A DNA stretch of 64,000 bases, taken from assembly GCA_038534195.1 (NCBI GenBank), contig JBCAXE010000007.1, positions 1 to 64,000 on the forward strand, given 5' to 3'. Numbering within the stretch: the first letter of the stretch is position 1; each line of letters begins with the position of its first letter. Below are positions 34,079-42,056 of the stretch, piece after piece. This DNA is from JAJFFW01 sp038534195. Lineage in GTDB: Bacteria; Pseudomonadota; Alphaproteobacteria; Caulobacterales; Parvularculaceae. The notes under the pieces are model-generated. The model made no database searches. It worked only from the letters and a program-made list of their open reading frames with translations, and had not been told where the DNA came from. The position numbers were made by a program, and so were the translations under genes.

Positions 34079-34696
34079 ATGAAAAAGATGCTTACAGGAA
34101 TGATTGCGGCGGGCTTGCTAGCGACGGCGGGGGCAAACGCGCAGGAGACAACGGCCATTCAGTCGCTGCAGACGACGGCGATCAGCGACGCGGAGGCCGC
34201 ACTCGGTGCGCTGCAGGCGGGCGATTATGCGCAAGCCGCGTCGCTCTTACAGACGGCGGAACGCAACGCCAGCCAATTGAACCTCAGAAAGATTTCTAAT
34301 CGGCTCGCCGCCGCTGCGCCGGGCTTTGAAATCGAGGACCCGCGTTTCGCGCTCACCCGGTCGGCGACGCTGAGCTTTGAGGAGTTCCTGCAGGCGCAGA
34401 ATGTCGTTGAGACCGCCGCTGCAAACAACAACGGCGCCGCCGTGACGGTGCGCGTGATCGCTGATGAAGCGGCGATGGCGAAGTTCAAGGAAATCGCCGC
34501 AGATACCGCCATGCTTGACAAGGAAGGCCTTGAACTCGCGCAGATGGCCGGCGCCGACGCGATCAAGAAGCGCGGCGATGACGGCGCCTTGTCGGTCCTG
34601 ATGATGTCCGAAGATGATCATGCCCTCATCGAAGTGGAGGGCGACAGCGAAGAGAGCGTGATGGCGTTTGTCGACGCGCTGGAATCCAAAAACTAG
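34079..34696 (+). CDS. exported protein of unknown function
   Basis: The product has 205 residues, starting behind GGAGGCGAGAG. The signal peptide spans residues 1-21 (ANAQ). The mature protein has an alanine-rich helical part with ALGALQAGDYAQAASLLQTA, a TPR-like helix hairpin (40-70), and a mixed C-terminal half ending DSEESVMAFVDALESKN. I do not recognise the family. A strong terminator follows, so it is monocistronic. Confidence 0.7.
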   Translation: MKKMLTGMIAAGLLATAGANAQETTAIQSLQTTAISDAEAALGALQAGDYAQAASLLQTAERNASQLNLRKISNRLAAAAPGFEIEDPRFALTRSATLSFEEFLQAQNVVETAAANNNGAAVTVRVIADEAAMAKFKEIAADTAMLDKEGLELAQMAGADAIKKRGDDGALSVLMMSEDDHALIEVEGDSEESVMAFVDALESKN

Positions 34697-34807
34697 CGCG
34701 CGATTCGCAAACAGGTCTTGGTCCCTTTCTCGTAAGTACCGACGCCGCGTTCGGGCGTCTCGCCAGGGGGAAGGGATCAAGCGTGATCCTTAAGTGTAAA
34801 ACAGTGT

Positions 34808-34838
34808 AAAACGCGTCGTGTAATGCGGCGCGTTTTTT
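34808..34838 (+). terminator. strong intrinsic terminator
   Basis: AAAACGCGTCG (34808-34818) pairs with CGGCGCGTTTT (34826-34836), one G-U pair, loop TGTAATG, followed by more T. It is 112 bases after the stop of the preceding gene. Confidence 0.88.
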
Positions 34839-35148
34839 CGTGTTCAGAGCAATTCTAATTCGCAATTTGTTGACGGAGTCGAATTTTGATAACTTGGTGT
34901 CAAGACGGCTGAACAGCGTCTGTCGCACTGGCTGGGAGAGCGTGCGGCGAGGGGTGGGAGTTCAACAAGAGAGAGATGGCGCGCCGTAGCAGAGCGCCTG
35001 CGCAAATACGGTGCTCGGTTTGGCGCCTCGGCGCCGCTCGAAAAACCGATATCGCCAGCGACTGCTGCTGTCGCTGGTTTTGCAGTTTCTTCCCATCTTC
35101 AACAGGGCGCCGAAACAGGTTACATTTTTCAGAGTTGGGGAGATAAAC
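34839..35148 (+). other. leader region with attenuator-like hairpin
   Basis: No clear protein gene. CCAGCGAC (35055-35062) pairs perfectly with GTCGCTGG (35070-35077) around TGCTGCT and is followed by TTTTGCAGTTTCTT, a terminator-like element about 70 bases before the lipoprotein start. A 55-codon reading from 34977 crosses the hairpin and ends 3 bases before the lipoprotein ATG; its composition does not look like a normal protein, but it could act as a leader. Confidence 0.45.
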
Positions 35149-36351
35149 ATGAAAATACCAAAATTGTTTTTGACTGCAGGTGTCCTGCTGGTCTCAGTCG
35201 GCTGTTCAGATGAGGCGGATGCCGAGAACGACGCCGCTCTCATACAGGCTAGTGCAGGCGCGCAAACCGTAACAACCGCGATGCAAACCGCGCCAACCGC
35301 CGCTGCATCAACAGCAAAGAGAATGCCGCCGGGCGCCATCCGCGTGCAGCAAGCGAAAATTGTCGACGCGCAAGGCTTTGGCCAGCCGATGACGGCAGCG
35401 ACGATGCTGATTCCTGCAGGCTGGCGACCACAGGGCGGTATCGGCTGGAATCCCCAGATCGCCGACTGCGGTCTTCTTGGTACGCATATTAATTGGATGG
35501 CGACAGCGCCCGACGGCGTCAGCCAGGTGCAAATCCTCCCTGAACAGAAGTTCACCGGCATCCGCGCGAATATGCCGATGCCGCAGACGCAATGCGCCAA
35601 CGTGATCGTCACCGATCCGCGCAGTTTCTTCCAGCAGTTCATCCTCCAGGCGCGGCCCAACGCGCAAGTTCTGGATGTGCGCCCGCGTGAGGATCTCAAA
35701 CAACAAATGCAGGCGATGATCCCGCCGCCTTTGCCGGGCGGTATGGGGATGGAAACGCGGCAAGGGGTCGAAGCGATGGATCTGCTTCTCGCCTACCAGG
35801 TCAACGGGCAGGACGTTCGCGAAATTGTCACGACCGGCGGTATGTTTTTCTACACTGCAATTCCCGACGCGATGGGCGGGCGCATGGAAACGTTTTTGAC
35901 AACCACCATGCCGACATTCGCGTATCGCACGCCGAACGGTCAGCTTGATTTCAACCAAGCGGAGTTGATCCGCAAATCATACCGGCAGGACCCGCAATGG
36001 GCCGCAAAAATGGCGCAGCATCGCGCCGTTATAAATCGCCAGAACGCGCAAGGGGCGGCGGCGCGCTCGCGCATCATCTCGCAAACGAACAGCGAGATCA
36101 TGGACATGCAGCAGGATTCCTGGCGCCGCCAGAATGACATGCGCGATCGCGGCCAGCGGGAGTCGACCGAAGCCATTCTCGGCGTTGAAACATACAACGA
36201 CCCTTATAATGGCGGCACGGTGCAACTCGATAACAGCTATGAGAACGCCTGGCAGCTAAATGACGGCACGTTCGTTCTGACGAATGACGCGTCCTTTGAG
36301 CCGAACCGGTATCTTGGCATAGACGGCAAGAGACTTCAGCCAACGCCGTAG
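35149..36351 (+). CDS. lipoprotein of unknown function
   Basis: The product has 400 residues from ATG 35149 behind GGGGAGA. A lipobox VSVGC (Cys at residue 20) marks it as a lipoprotein, and a Thr/Ala-rich stretch of about 45 residues follows. The conserved part begins GAIRVQQAKIVDAQGFGQPM and TMLIPAGWRPQGGIGW. The second half has a Gln/Arg-rich helical stretch (about 270-340) and ends with NDPYNGGTVQLDNSYENAW. I recognise no family for certain. It lies 18 bases before the rhodanese gene, so they are co-transcribed. Confidence 0.7.
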   Translation: MKIPKLFLTAGVLLVSVGCSDEADAENDAALIQASAGAQTVTTAMQTAPTAAASTAKRMPPGAIRVQQAKIVDAQGFGQPMTAATMLIPAGWRPQGGIGWNPQIADCGLLGTHINWMATAPDGVSQVQILPEQKFTGIRANMPMPQTQCANVIVTDPRSFFQQFILQARPNAQVLDVRPREDLKQQMQAMIPPPLPGGMGMETRQGVEAMDLLLAYQVNGQDVREIVTTGGMFFYTAIPDAMGGRMETFLTTTMPTFAYRTPNGQLDFNQAELIRKSYRQDPQWAAKMAQHRAVINRQNAQGAAARSRIISQTNSEIMDMQQDSWRRQNDMRDRGQRESTEAILGVETYNDPYNGGTVQLDNSYENAWQLNDGTFVLTNDASFEPNRYLGIDGKRLQPTP

Positions 36352-36369
36352 AATGAGGGGAGAAAGACG

Positions 36370-37131
36370 ATGCGTATATCAACGATTGCTGCAGCCTTTA
36401 TTGTTGCATCTATAATTCCTGCGCACGCGCAGGATAGTTTCGGCGGTCAGCCGGCCCAACAGCCACAGCAACAGCAGCCCCAGCAACAGCAGCCCCAGCA
36501 GCAACAGCAACCCCAGATGCAGCAGCCAACGCCGCAGCGGCAACAGCAATGGGGCGGTCAGCAGCCACAACAACAACCCATGCAGCCGCCGCCCGGCGGC
36601 AATGGCGCGCAAGGCCCGATGGGCCAGATGGGCGGCCCGAACTTCATGAACGCGGAGCGAATGGAAACGCAGGACTTTGGCGTGGCGGCGACCAACCAGC
36701 TTCACAACGGCGCCATGCATGGGCCGACGCCGACCACCATTCCGGGCGGGCTCGTGATCACGACAGAGGCCTTGTATTCGACGCTGCAACAAAATCCGCA
36801 AGGCATTGCGATTTTTGACGTGCTAGGCGGCCCGGAAATTCTGCCGGGCGCCCTGGCGGCCGTTCCGGCGTCAGCGCCGGGCTCGTTCAACGACCAGACA
36901 CAACAGGAGTTTGGCGGCTATTTGCAGCAGGTCACGGGCGGGAATAAGCAAATCCCGGTGTTATTCTACTGTCAGAGCGCGCAATGCTGGATGTCTTACA
37001 ATGCGGCGCTGCGCGCCATTAATATGGGGTACACGCAGGTTCTCTGGTATCGCGGCGGCATTGAGGCTTGGAAAGCAGCGGGCCTGCCGACGCAAAATCC
37101 GTATGCAAATCAGGGCGGGCAGCCATATTAG
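36370..37131 (+). CDS. exported glutamine-rich rhodanese-like protein
   Basis: The product has 253 residues. A signal peptide (about 1-20) is followed by a Gln/Pro tract (about 27-75) and Gly/Met-rich spacers. A rhodanese domain occupies about 130-245. The active-site region reads VLFYCQSAQCWMSYNAALRA, with the catalytic cysteine followed by CWMSYN, and the domain ends QVLWYRGGIEAW. This CW-type rhodanese subgroup is periplasmic and often accompanies redox or quinoprotein systems. The Gln tract is unusual for bacteria. It follows the lipoprotein gene by 18 bases. Confidence 0.8.
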   Translation: MRISTIAAAFIVASIIPAHAQDSFGGQPAQQPQQQQPQQQQPQQQQQPQMQQPTPQRQQQWGGQQPQQQPMQPPPGGNGAQGPMGQMGGPNFMNAERMETQDFGVAATNQLHNGAMHGPTPTTIPGGLVITTEALYSTLQQNPQGIAIFDVLGGPEILPGALAAVPASAPGSFNDQTQQEFGGYLQQVTGGNKQIPVLFYCQSAQCWMSYNAALRAINMGYTQVLWYRGGIEAWKAAGLPTQNPYANQGGQPY

Positions 37132-37315
37132 AAGGTGAGGCAATAGAAACATTTCAGAACGGGGCGACTGCTCCATAGATTGCTGCAATGCTTCTTTTTT
37201 GATAGCGTCGGGACGAGGGTTAGGGAGCGTTCGCCGCGCGGGCGATTTCTGCGCAGTACGCTGGGAGAGAATTGCTGATCCTAAAAAGGCAGGTGGGACA
37301 TGACGCGCCTTTACC

Positions 37316-39406
37316 ATGACGCGTAACTATAAAGCGTTTATCAGCTACAGCTGGTCTGACCGTGCGTGGGGTGAATGGCTTCACCGCACGCTGGAGACCT
37401 ATCGCACGCCGAAACAAATCATCGGCGCCAAAACGCCGCTCGGTCCGGCCCCGGCGCGTCTCCACCCGATCTTCAAGGACCGCGAGGAAGAGGCCGCCGG
37501 CCACGGCATCGGCGCCGCCATCGAAGAGGCGATGGGCGCGTCGGAATTCCTGATCGTCCTGTGCTCGCCGCGCTCAGCGAAATCCAAATGGGTCAACCGC
37601 GAGGTCGCCTGGTTCAAGACCCACAAATCGAAAGAACGCATCCTTGCGCTCGTCGTTGACGGCGAGCCGGGCGCTTCGCTCTCCGAGACGGCGGCGGGCG
37701 AAGAATGCTTCCCTGCGACGCTGCTCTATAAGGTCGATGAAACCCTGCAGCCTACGGACGAGCTGGAGGACGTGCCGCTCGCCGCCGACGCCCGCAAGGA
37801 AGGCGACGGCAAACGCATCGCCAAACTCAAACTCGCCGCAGCGCTTCTCGGCGTCGGCCTTGATGATCTCGTCAAACGCGACGACCGCCGGCGCGCCGTG
37901 CGCCGCCGCTGGGTGATGTCGGGCATGGCGGCCTCCATGGTGGTGCTCTCCGGACTAACGGTGTTCGCGTTCAATGAACGCAATCATGCACTTCTGGCGC
38001 GGGCGGATGCTGAGGCGGAGATCGAGTATATGATCACCGACTTGAAAAATAACCTGCAACAAGAGGTGCAGCTCAAAGTTTTGGGCGACATCGCAACGCG
38101 TGCACAGGATTATTATCGACGTCAGGACTTAGGTCGTTTGGACGATGAAGCGCTTGGGCGACGAGCGCGCGTGCTTGGGTTGTTGTCAGATCTACAACAG
38201 GATTTTGGTAACTCAGAAGACGCGATCTCACTATCGCAGGAGTCATTATCCGCGTCCGAGAAACTCGTTGTCCGCAATCCCAAAAATCAAAAGATATTGT
38301 TGACACATGCTCATGCGCTTCAGGGCATGGGCAACACGGCGTTTCATATCGGAGATCTGACAATCGCCGAACAACATATGAAAGACGCCGTTCTGCTTAC
38401 GGACAGGTTGGTTCGACTGGACGAGCGGAACCCGCAGTGGAAAGCGGAGCATGGGTCGGCGCTCGCTAACCTTGGCATCGTCCAGATGCAAAAGTCTTTC
38501 CTTAAAAGCGCGCTTGAGAATCTCAAAAAGGCCGCGCAGGCAAGGAGAGAATACGCAAAACTTAAACCTGACGACCGGCAAGCACACATGGAACTGGGTG
38601 TTGTTTTGCATTGGATGGCGGAAATTTCGCTTCGCATGGGGGAAGGGTCTCAGGCTTTAGATTTCCTGGTTGAACAAGGCGACGTTCACTCGGTCTTGCT
38701 TTCAAGAAATCCGGCCGATCAGTTGATAAAATCGAGGCAAATTCTCAATTCCGTTATGCGTTCTGAGACTCTTCTTAACATGCGGGAGTTTGAGAAGGCC
38801 GGCGAACTTGTTGAGAAAGCTGCATCCAGCGCGTTGGCGCATCTCAGTTTGGACAAGGAAGACACGACCAGATTGAGTAACAGCGTTCGGGCTCATTTGA
38901 CCCGCGCTGAAGTCGCGCTTGTCATGAATAAACTTAAAGATGCCGAAGGCGCCTTGGAAATAGCGAATCGGCAAATCGAAGAGCTCAGGACCATCAACCC
39001 GGATAGATACGATTGGTCCGGCGGATTGTTGGGTCGCGTCCGATTGTTGGAAATGGAACTTTCCGCAAAAAGTGCAGGCAACGTCGATAATTGTAATACA
39101 GCGCTAAAGTCGGCGGAAGCAGAGTTATCTAGATTAAAAAAAATTTTTGAAAATCATCCGACAGATATCAGATTAGCGGGGGTAACCGCCGCCGCTCAAC
39201 TTCTTACGGGGGATCATGCTGCGCTTAACGGCGAACCGGATCGCGCCGAAAATTATTGGCGGCGAAGCTCTGAAATCCTTGTCCGTTCGGCTGGCGACTC
39301 CGGCCCGCCCAAAGATCTAGCGAGTCAGAAGTTGATCGCTGAGCTCGACGCGCGCTGGGAGGGCGGCGTCGATTATGTCCTGAAAGCCGTGTGCGGATTA
39401 CCATAA
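37316..39406 (+). CDS. TIR-domain protein with membrane helix and TPR-like C-terminus
   Basis: The product has 696 residues. A TIR fold occupies about 1-135: YKAFISYSWSDRAWGEWL, DREEEAAGHGI, FLIVLCSPRSAKS and the WVNRE motif (Trp92 to Glu96), where Glu96 is in the place of the catalytic glutamate of NAD-consuming TIRs. A basic stretch and a single membrane helix (about 200-219) follow. Residues 230-690 are long helical repeats of TPR type, predicted to lie beyond the membrane if the TIR domain is cytoplasmic. Ligand sensing outside and NAD cleavage or scaffold signalling inside is a plausible reading. The ribosome site is odd: AGGTGGG serves better an 8-codon frame at 37300 that overlaps this start. 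Confidence 0.85.
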   Translation: MTRNYKAFISYSWSDRAWGEWLHRTLETYRTPKQIIGAKTPLGPAPARLHPIFKDREEEAAGHGIGAAIEEAMGASEFLIVLCSPRSAKSKWVNREVAWFKTHKSKERILALVVDGEPGASLSETAAGEECFPATLLYKVDETLQPTDELEDVPLAADARKEGDGKRIAKLKLAAALLGVGLDDLVKRDDRRRAVRRRWVMSGMAASMVVLSGLTVFAFNERNHALLARADAEAEIEYMITDLKNNLQQEVQLKVLGDIATRAQDYYRRQDLGRLDDEALGRRARVLGLLSDLQQDFGNSEDAISLSQESLSASEKLVVRNPKNQKILLTHAHALQGMGNTAFHIGDLTIAEQHMKDAVLLTDRLVRLDERNPQWKAEHGSALANLGIVQMQKSFLKSALENLKKAAQARREYAKLKPDDRQAHMELGVVLHWMAEISLRMGEGSQALDFLVEQGDVHSVLLSRNPADQLIKSRQILNSVMRSETLLNMREFEKAGELVEKAASSALAHLSLDKEDTTRLSNSVRAHLTRAEVALVMNKLKDAEGALEIANRQIEELRTINPDRYDWSGGLLGRVRLLEMELSAKSAGNVDNCNTALKSAEAELSRLKKIFENHPTDIRLAGVTAAAQLLTGDHAALNGEPDRAENYWRRSSEILVRSAGDSGPPKDLASQKLIAELDARWEGGVDYVLKAVCGLP

Positions 39407-39454
39407 CAAGCCGCACCAGAACCGCCGGGGGAGCCGGCAGAAAGAGACGAATCG

Positions 39455-40711
39455 ATGCTTTGGAAATTTGCGAACGCCGATCAATCAATCATTGTTAATC
39501 TGGAAGAAAACAGCAATACCGGCGCCGTCTGGGGTTCGGTCCAATATGGCGGGCTGACCTACCCGGTGACCGGTAGGTGGCAGGCCGCTGGCTCTCTACC
39601 GGGGCGAGTTTCGTCGCCGTTTGAATTGAGCGGCGCAGCGAACCCGCCAACGGCGCCGCAAGCGCCAAACTTTCTCGCCCTATCAGGCCTCATTACAGGA
39701 TCGGCGCCGACCATGACCAGTATGGTCGTAGGGCTGAACGTTTCCTCCAGTTTAACGGGCGAAGTGCATTCGCTGCAGAGCACCCTATCGCCAATTACAT
39801 TGAATACGCCCGTTCCCGGCGGACCTGGCGCCGCCCGGTCCCCCGTCTCGGGCTCGCCCTGGCTTATGGCGAGCGTCGACGGCAGTGTTGCGATGGCCAT
39901 GAATGTCGATGGCAATGGCGGTGTCAGCGGTACGCTGACGATTGACGGCGCCGAATATGATGTCGGCGGCGAGTGGGCGGCGAGCGGATCGCTCCCCAAT
40001 CGAAACGCGTCGGATTTCGGGATTGTCGGGTTTCATAAACCAAACCCGGCGTTGGAAGCAGTTAATTACCTCGCCGCTGCGGGAACCATGGATGGCCCGG
40101 GGGGCTGGCCCTTAAAAGTTCAGATTTCAGGCAATATCGCGCCGATCAGCAATTGGCACAATGCGCCTTTTTCCGAGACACTGATCCCGATGATGCAGAA
40201 CAATCCACAACAATTGGGCGTTGCTTATAATGAGTCCTACATGGTGCTGGTGATTGCCGATAACGCGCAAAACATTCCGGAATGCGTCGCCGGCTGGATG
40301 GGGCAGACGGACTCAAACGGCAATGTTCAGACTGTGAACGGGACCTATAAAACGACGGGCGTTGCGCTGACGGACGCGCAACGAGCGCCAATCGTGACGC
40401 CGGACCCGAACGATCAGTTCACATACTTCATCAATTTGCCGGCGTTGAAGACAGCCAATCCCGGCAATCGCCCAGTCATGGTTCAGTTTCCTGGGACGGC
40501 CGAACATTTCGGGCAACCGCCTTTGGCCGAACCCCACACGCAAATCGCAAAACAATTTTTTGACGAAAATGCAGGCACGAATACCGGGGCGCTTGTCCTG
40601 CAATTTGATAATAATTCGAACTCCATGCGCGCCACGCACAAGATTGTCTTCCGTCATGATGCGCGAAAGAAACAGCATGGAGGCGTCATTATTCAACCGA
40701 GCCTGTTTTAA
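39455..40711 (+). CDS. protein with tandem avidin-like beta repeats
   Basis: The product has 418 residues and no signal peptide. Residues 1-115 and 135-240 align with each other: both have a short strand, then WGSVQYGGLTYPVTGRWQ or SGTLTIDGAEYDVGGEW, then A.GSLP.R..S.F and a later GxxxG strand. The strand rhythm recalls avidin or a calycin-type barrel, but this is a visual impression only. The C-terminal part (240-418) is different and includes QFPGTAEHFGQPPLAEPHTQ and ALVLQFDNNSNSM. It follows the TIR gene by 48 bases and may share its transcript. No family is recognised. Confidence 0.65.
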   Translation: MLWKFANADQSIIVNLEENSNTGAVWGSVQYGGLTYPVTGRWQAAGSLPGRVSSPFELSGAANPPTAPQAPNFLALSGLITGSAPTMTSMVVGLNVSSSLTGEVHSLQSTLSPITLNTPVPGGPGAARSPVSGSPWLMASVDGSVAMAMNVDGNGGVSGTLTIDGAEYDVGGEWAASGSLPNRNASDFGIVGFHKPNPALEAVNYLAAAGTMDGPGGWPLKVQISGNIAPISNWHNAPFSETLIPMMQNNPQQLGVAYNESYMVLVIADNAQNIPECVAGWMGQTDSNGNVQTVNGTYKTTGVALTDAQRAPIVTPDPNDQFTYFINLPALKTANPGNRPVMVQFPGTAEHFGQPPLAEPHTQIAKQFFDENAGTNTGALVLQFDNNSNSMRATHKIVFRHDARKKQHGGVIIQPSLF

Positions 40712-40716
40712 TTAAT

Positions 40717-40776
40717 GACGCAGCGCACCTCTGCGTCTTAAAACACACCGCCACAGGATAGTTCTCTTGTGGCGGT
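40717..40776 (+). terminator. two consecutive hairpins after the beta-repeat gene
   Basis: GACGCAG/CTGCGTC (40717-40723 with 40731-40737, followed by TT) and ACCGCCACA/TGTGGCGGT (40747-40755 with 40768-40776, followed by CTCTT). Both are perfect stems; the T-tracts are short. Confidence 0.5.
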
Positions 40777-40922
40777 CTCTTACATTGACACCGGCGCCTG
40801 CGCGGCGGCGCATGCTCTTTTCAGGCAAATCACGTAACCAACACGCTTCATCGGCTTGGCAATTCTCTGGCAATTGGTGTATTTACTGAAGCCAAGGGGA
40901 CATTGGGACAGTTGGGGGCGTT

Positions 40923-41939
40923 ATGCGCGGCGTATTTATTGGAACTTTATTGGCTATTGTGATCGCGACGTCTTCGCTCGCAAAAGAGGAGCCCGCAAAG
41001 CCCCATCGGCGCGTACCGCCCAAATACCCTCTCGCGTGCATGCCGCCGGATGGCGAGTCAGCGCCGGACGCGCATGTGACGCTCGCCTTTCAGATCGCCA
41101 AGACAGGCTTTCCCGAAAAAGTGCGGATCATGGAGTCGTCAAATCCGTGCTTTGACGAGGTGGCGCTCAAGGCCGTCGAGGGTTGGGTTTATCGGCCGCG
41201 GCTCGTTGACGGCGTCCAGCAGATTCAGCCGGATGTTGAAACCACGATCACCTTTCGATTTGACAGTGAAACGGCGGAGGATGACGTCACCGCTCAGGAT
41301 TTCGACGCCCGGCCGATTAAACGCATTCCCCCGAATTATCCTGACCGATGCCAAAGAAGCGCGACTCGGCGCGAGACGGTCTTTTTGGAATATGACGTAA
41401 CGGCGAAGGGGCGGACGGAAAATATTCGTGTGATCGATACGACGAATGCGTGTTTCAATACAAACGCGGCGCGTTCGGTTCAGAAATGGCGGTTTAAACC
41501 GCGCATGAGGGATGGCGTTCCCGTGCGGCGGCCGAATGTTCAGACATCGATTGCGTTTGAGCTTGCGGGCGGACCTGTGCAACCGGAAATGCGTATCCGG
41601 CCGAAAGTGCGAACCGCGTTAAAGAAATCAAACCAGGATATTCAAAAATTCAACAAGGGCAAATCGAAGAAAAGCGCGGATGAAATCCTTGCGGCGTTAA
41701 ACGCTATTCAGGAACAGTTTGGAGAGGATTTCAGCCTGCGCGAAAGCGATTTATTTTATCGCCTTCGGTCCGGCATGTATCTGGAGCTCGAAAATTATCG
41801 GGCGGCGCGGGACGATCTTTTAATCGTGCAACGCCTGCAATTGCTGGATCTCGAAATGCGCAAACCGCTCGATGATTACATTAAAGCGCTCGACGCCCAT
41901 ATTGCACAGGAAGACGCCGAGCAAGCGGCTGAGGAATAG
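40923..41939 (+). CDS. exported protein with two TonB C-terminal-type domains
   Basis: The product has 338 residues with a signal peptide (1-20) and no membrane anchor of the TonB kind. Two copies of the TonB C-terminal fold occupy about 30-110 and 125-215: YPLACMPPDG...VTLAFQIAKTGFPEKVRIM and YPDRCQRSATRRETVFLEYD. Both carry a cysteine in the loop (PCFDEVALKAV, ACFNTNAARSV). A helical C-terminal domain (220-338) follows. Without an anchor or proline-rich arm it is unlikely to drive transport on its own. It may bind TonB boxes in the periplasm. Confidence 0.75.
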   Translation: MRGVFIGTLLAIVIATSSLAKEEPAKPHRRVPPKYPLACMPPDGESAPDAHVTLAFQIAKTGFPEKVRIMESSNPCFDEVALKAVEGWVYRPRLVDGVQQIQPDVETTITFRFDSETAEDDVTAQDFDARPIKRIPPNYPDRCQRSATRRETVFLEYDVTAKGRTENIRVIDTTNACFNTNAARSVQKWRFKPRMRDGVPVRRPNVQTSIAFELAGGPVQPEMRIRPKVRTALKKSNQDIQKFNKGKSKKSADEILAALNAIQEQFGEDFSLRESDLFYRLRSGMYLELENYRAARDDLLIVQRLQLLDLEMRKPLDDYIKALDAHIAQEDAEQAAEE

Positions 41940-42056
41940 TAACGCGTCGAGATGGCGCCCTTAGCAAGTCCATTCCTCATCCTGAGGGGCGTGTTCCTGT
42001 AAAGTTGGGCGTCGCGCTCATTAGGTCTATTTCGCCGGCCCGGGATCTTGCGGGGC

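Noticed and set aside
34860..34900. TTGACG followed by TAACTT as a housekeeping promoter
   Set aside because: The spacing of 14 bases is too short to be convincing.
36430..36600. CAG/CAA-rich tract as a possible microsatellite or CRISPR-like array
   Set aside because: It encodes the Gln/Pro tract of an intact reading frame; units are irregular and there are no spacers.
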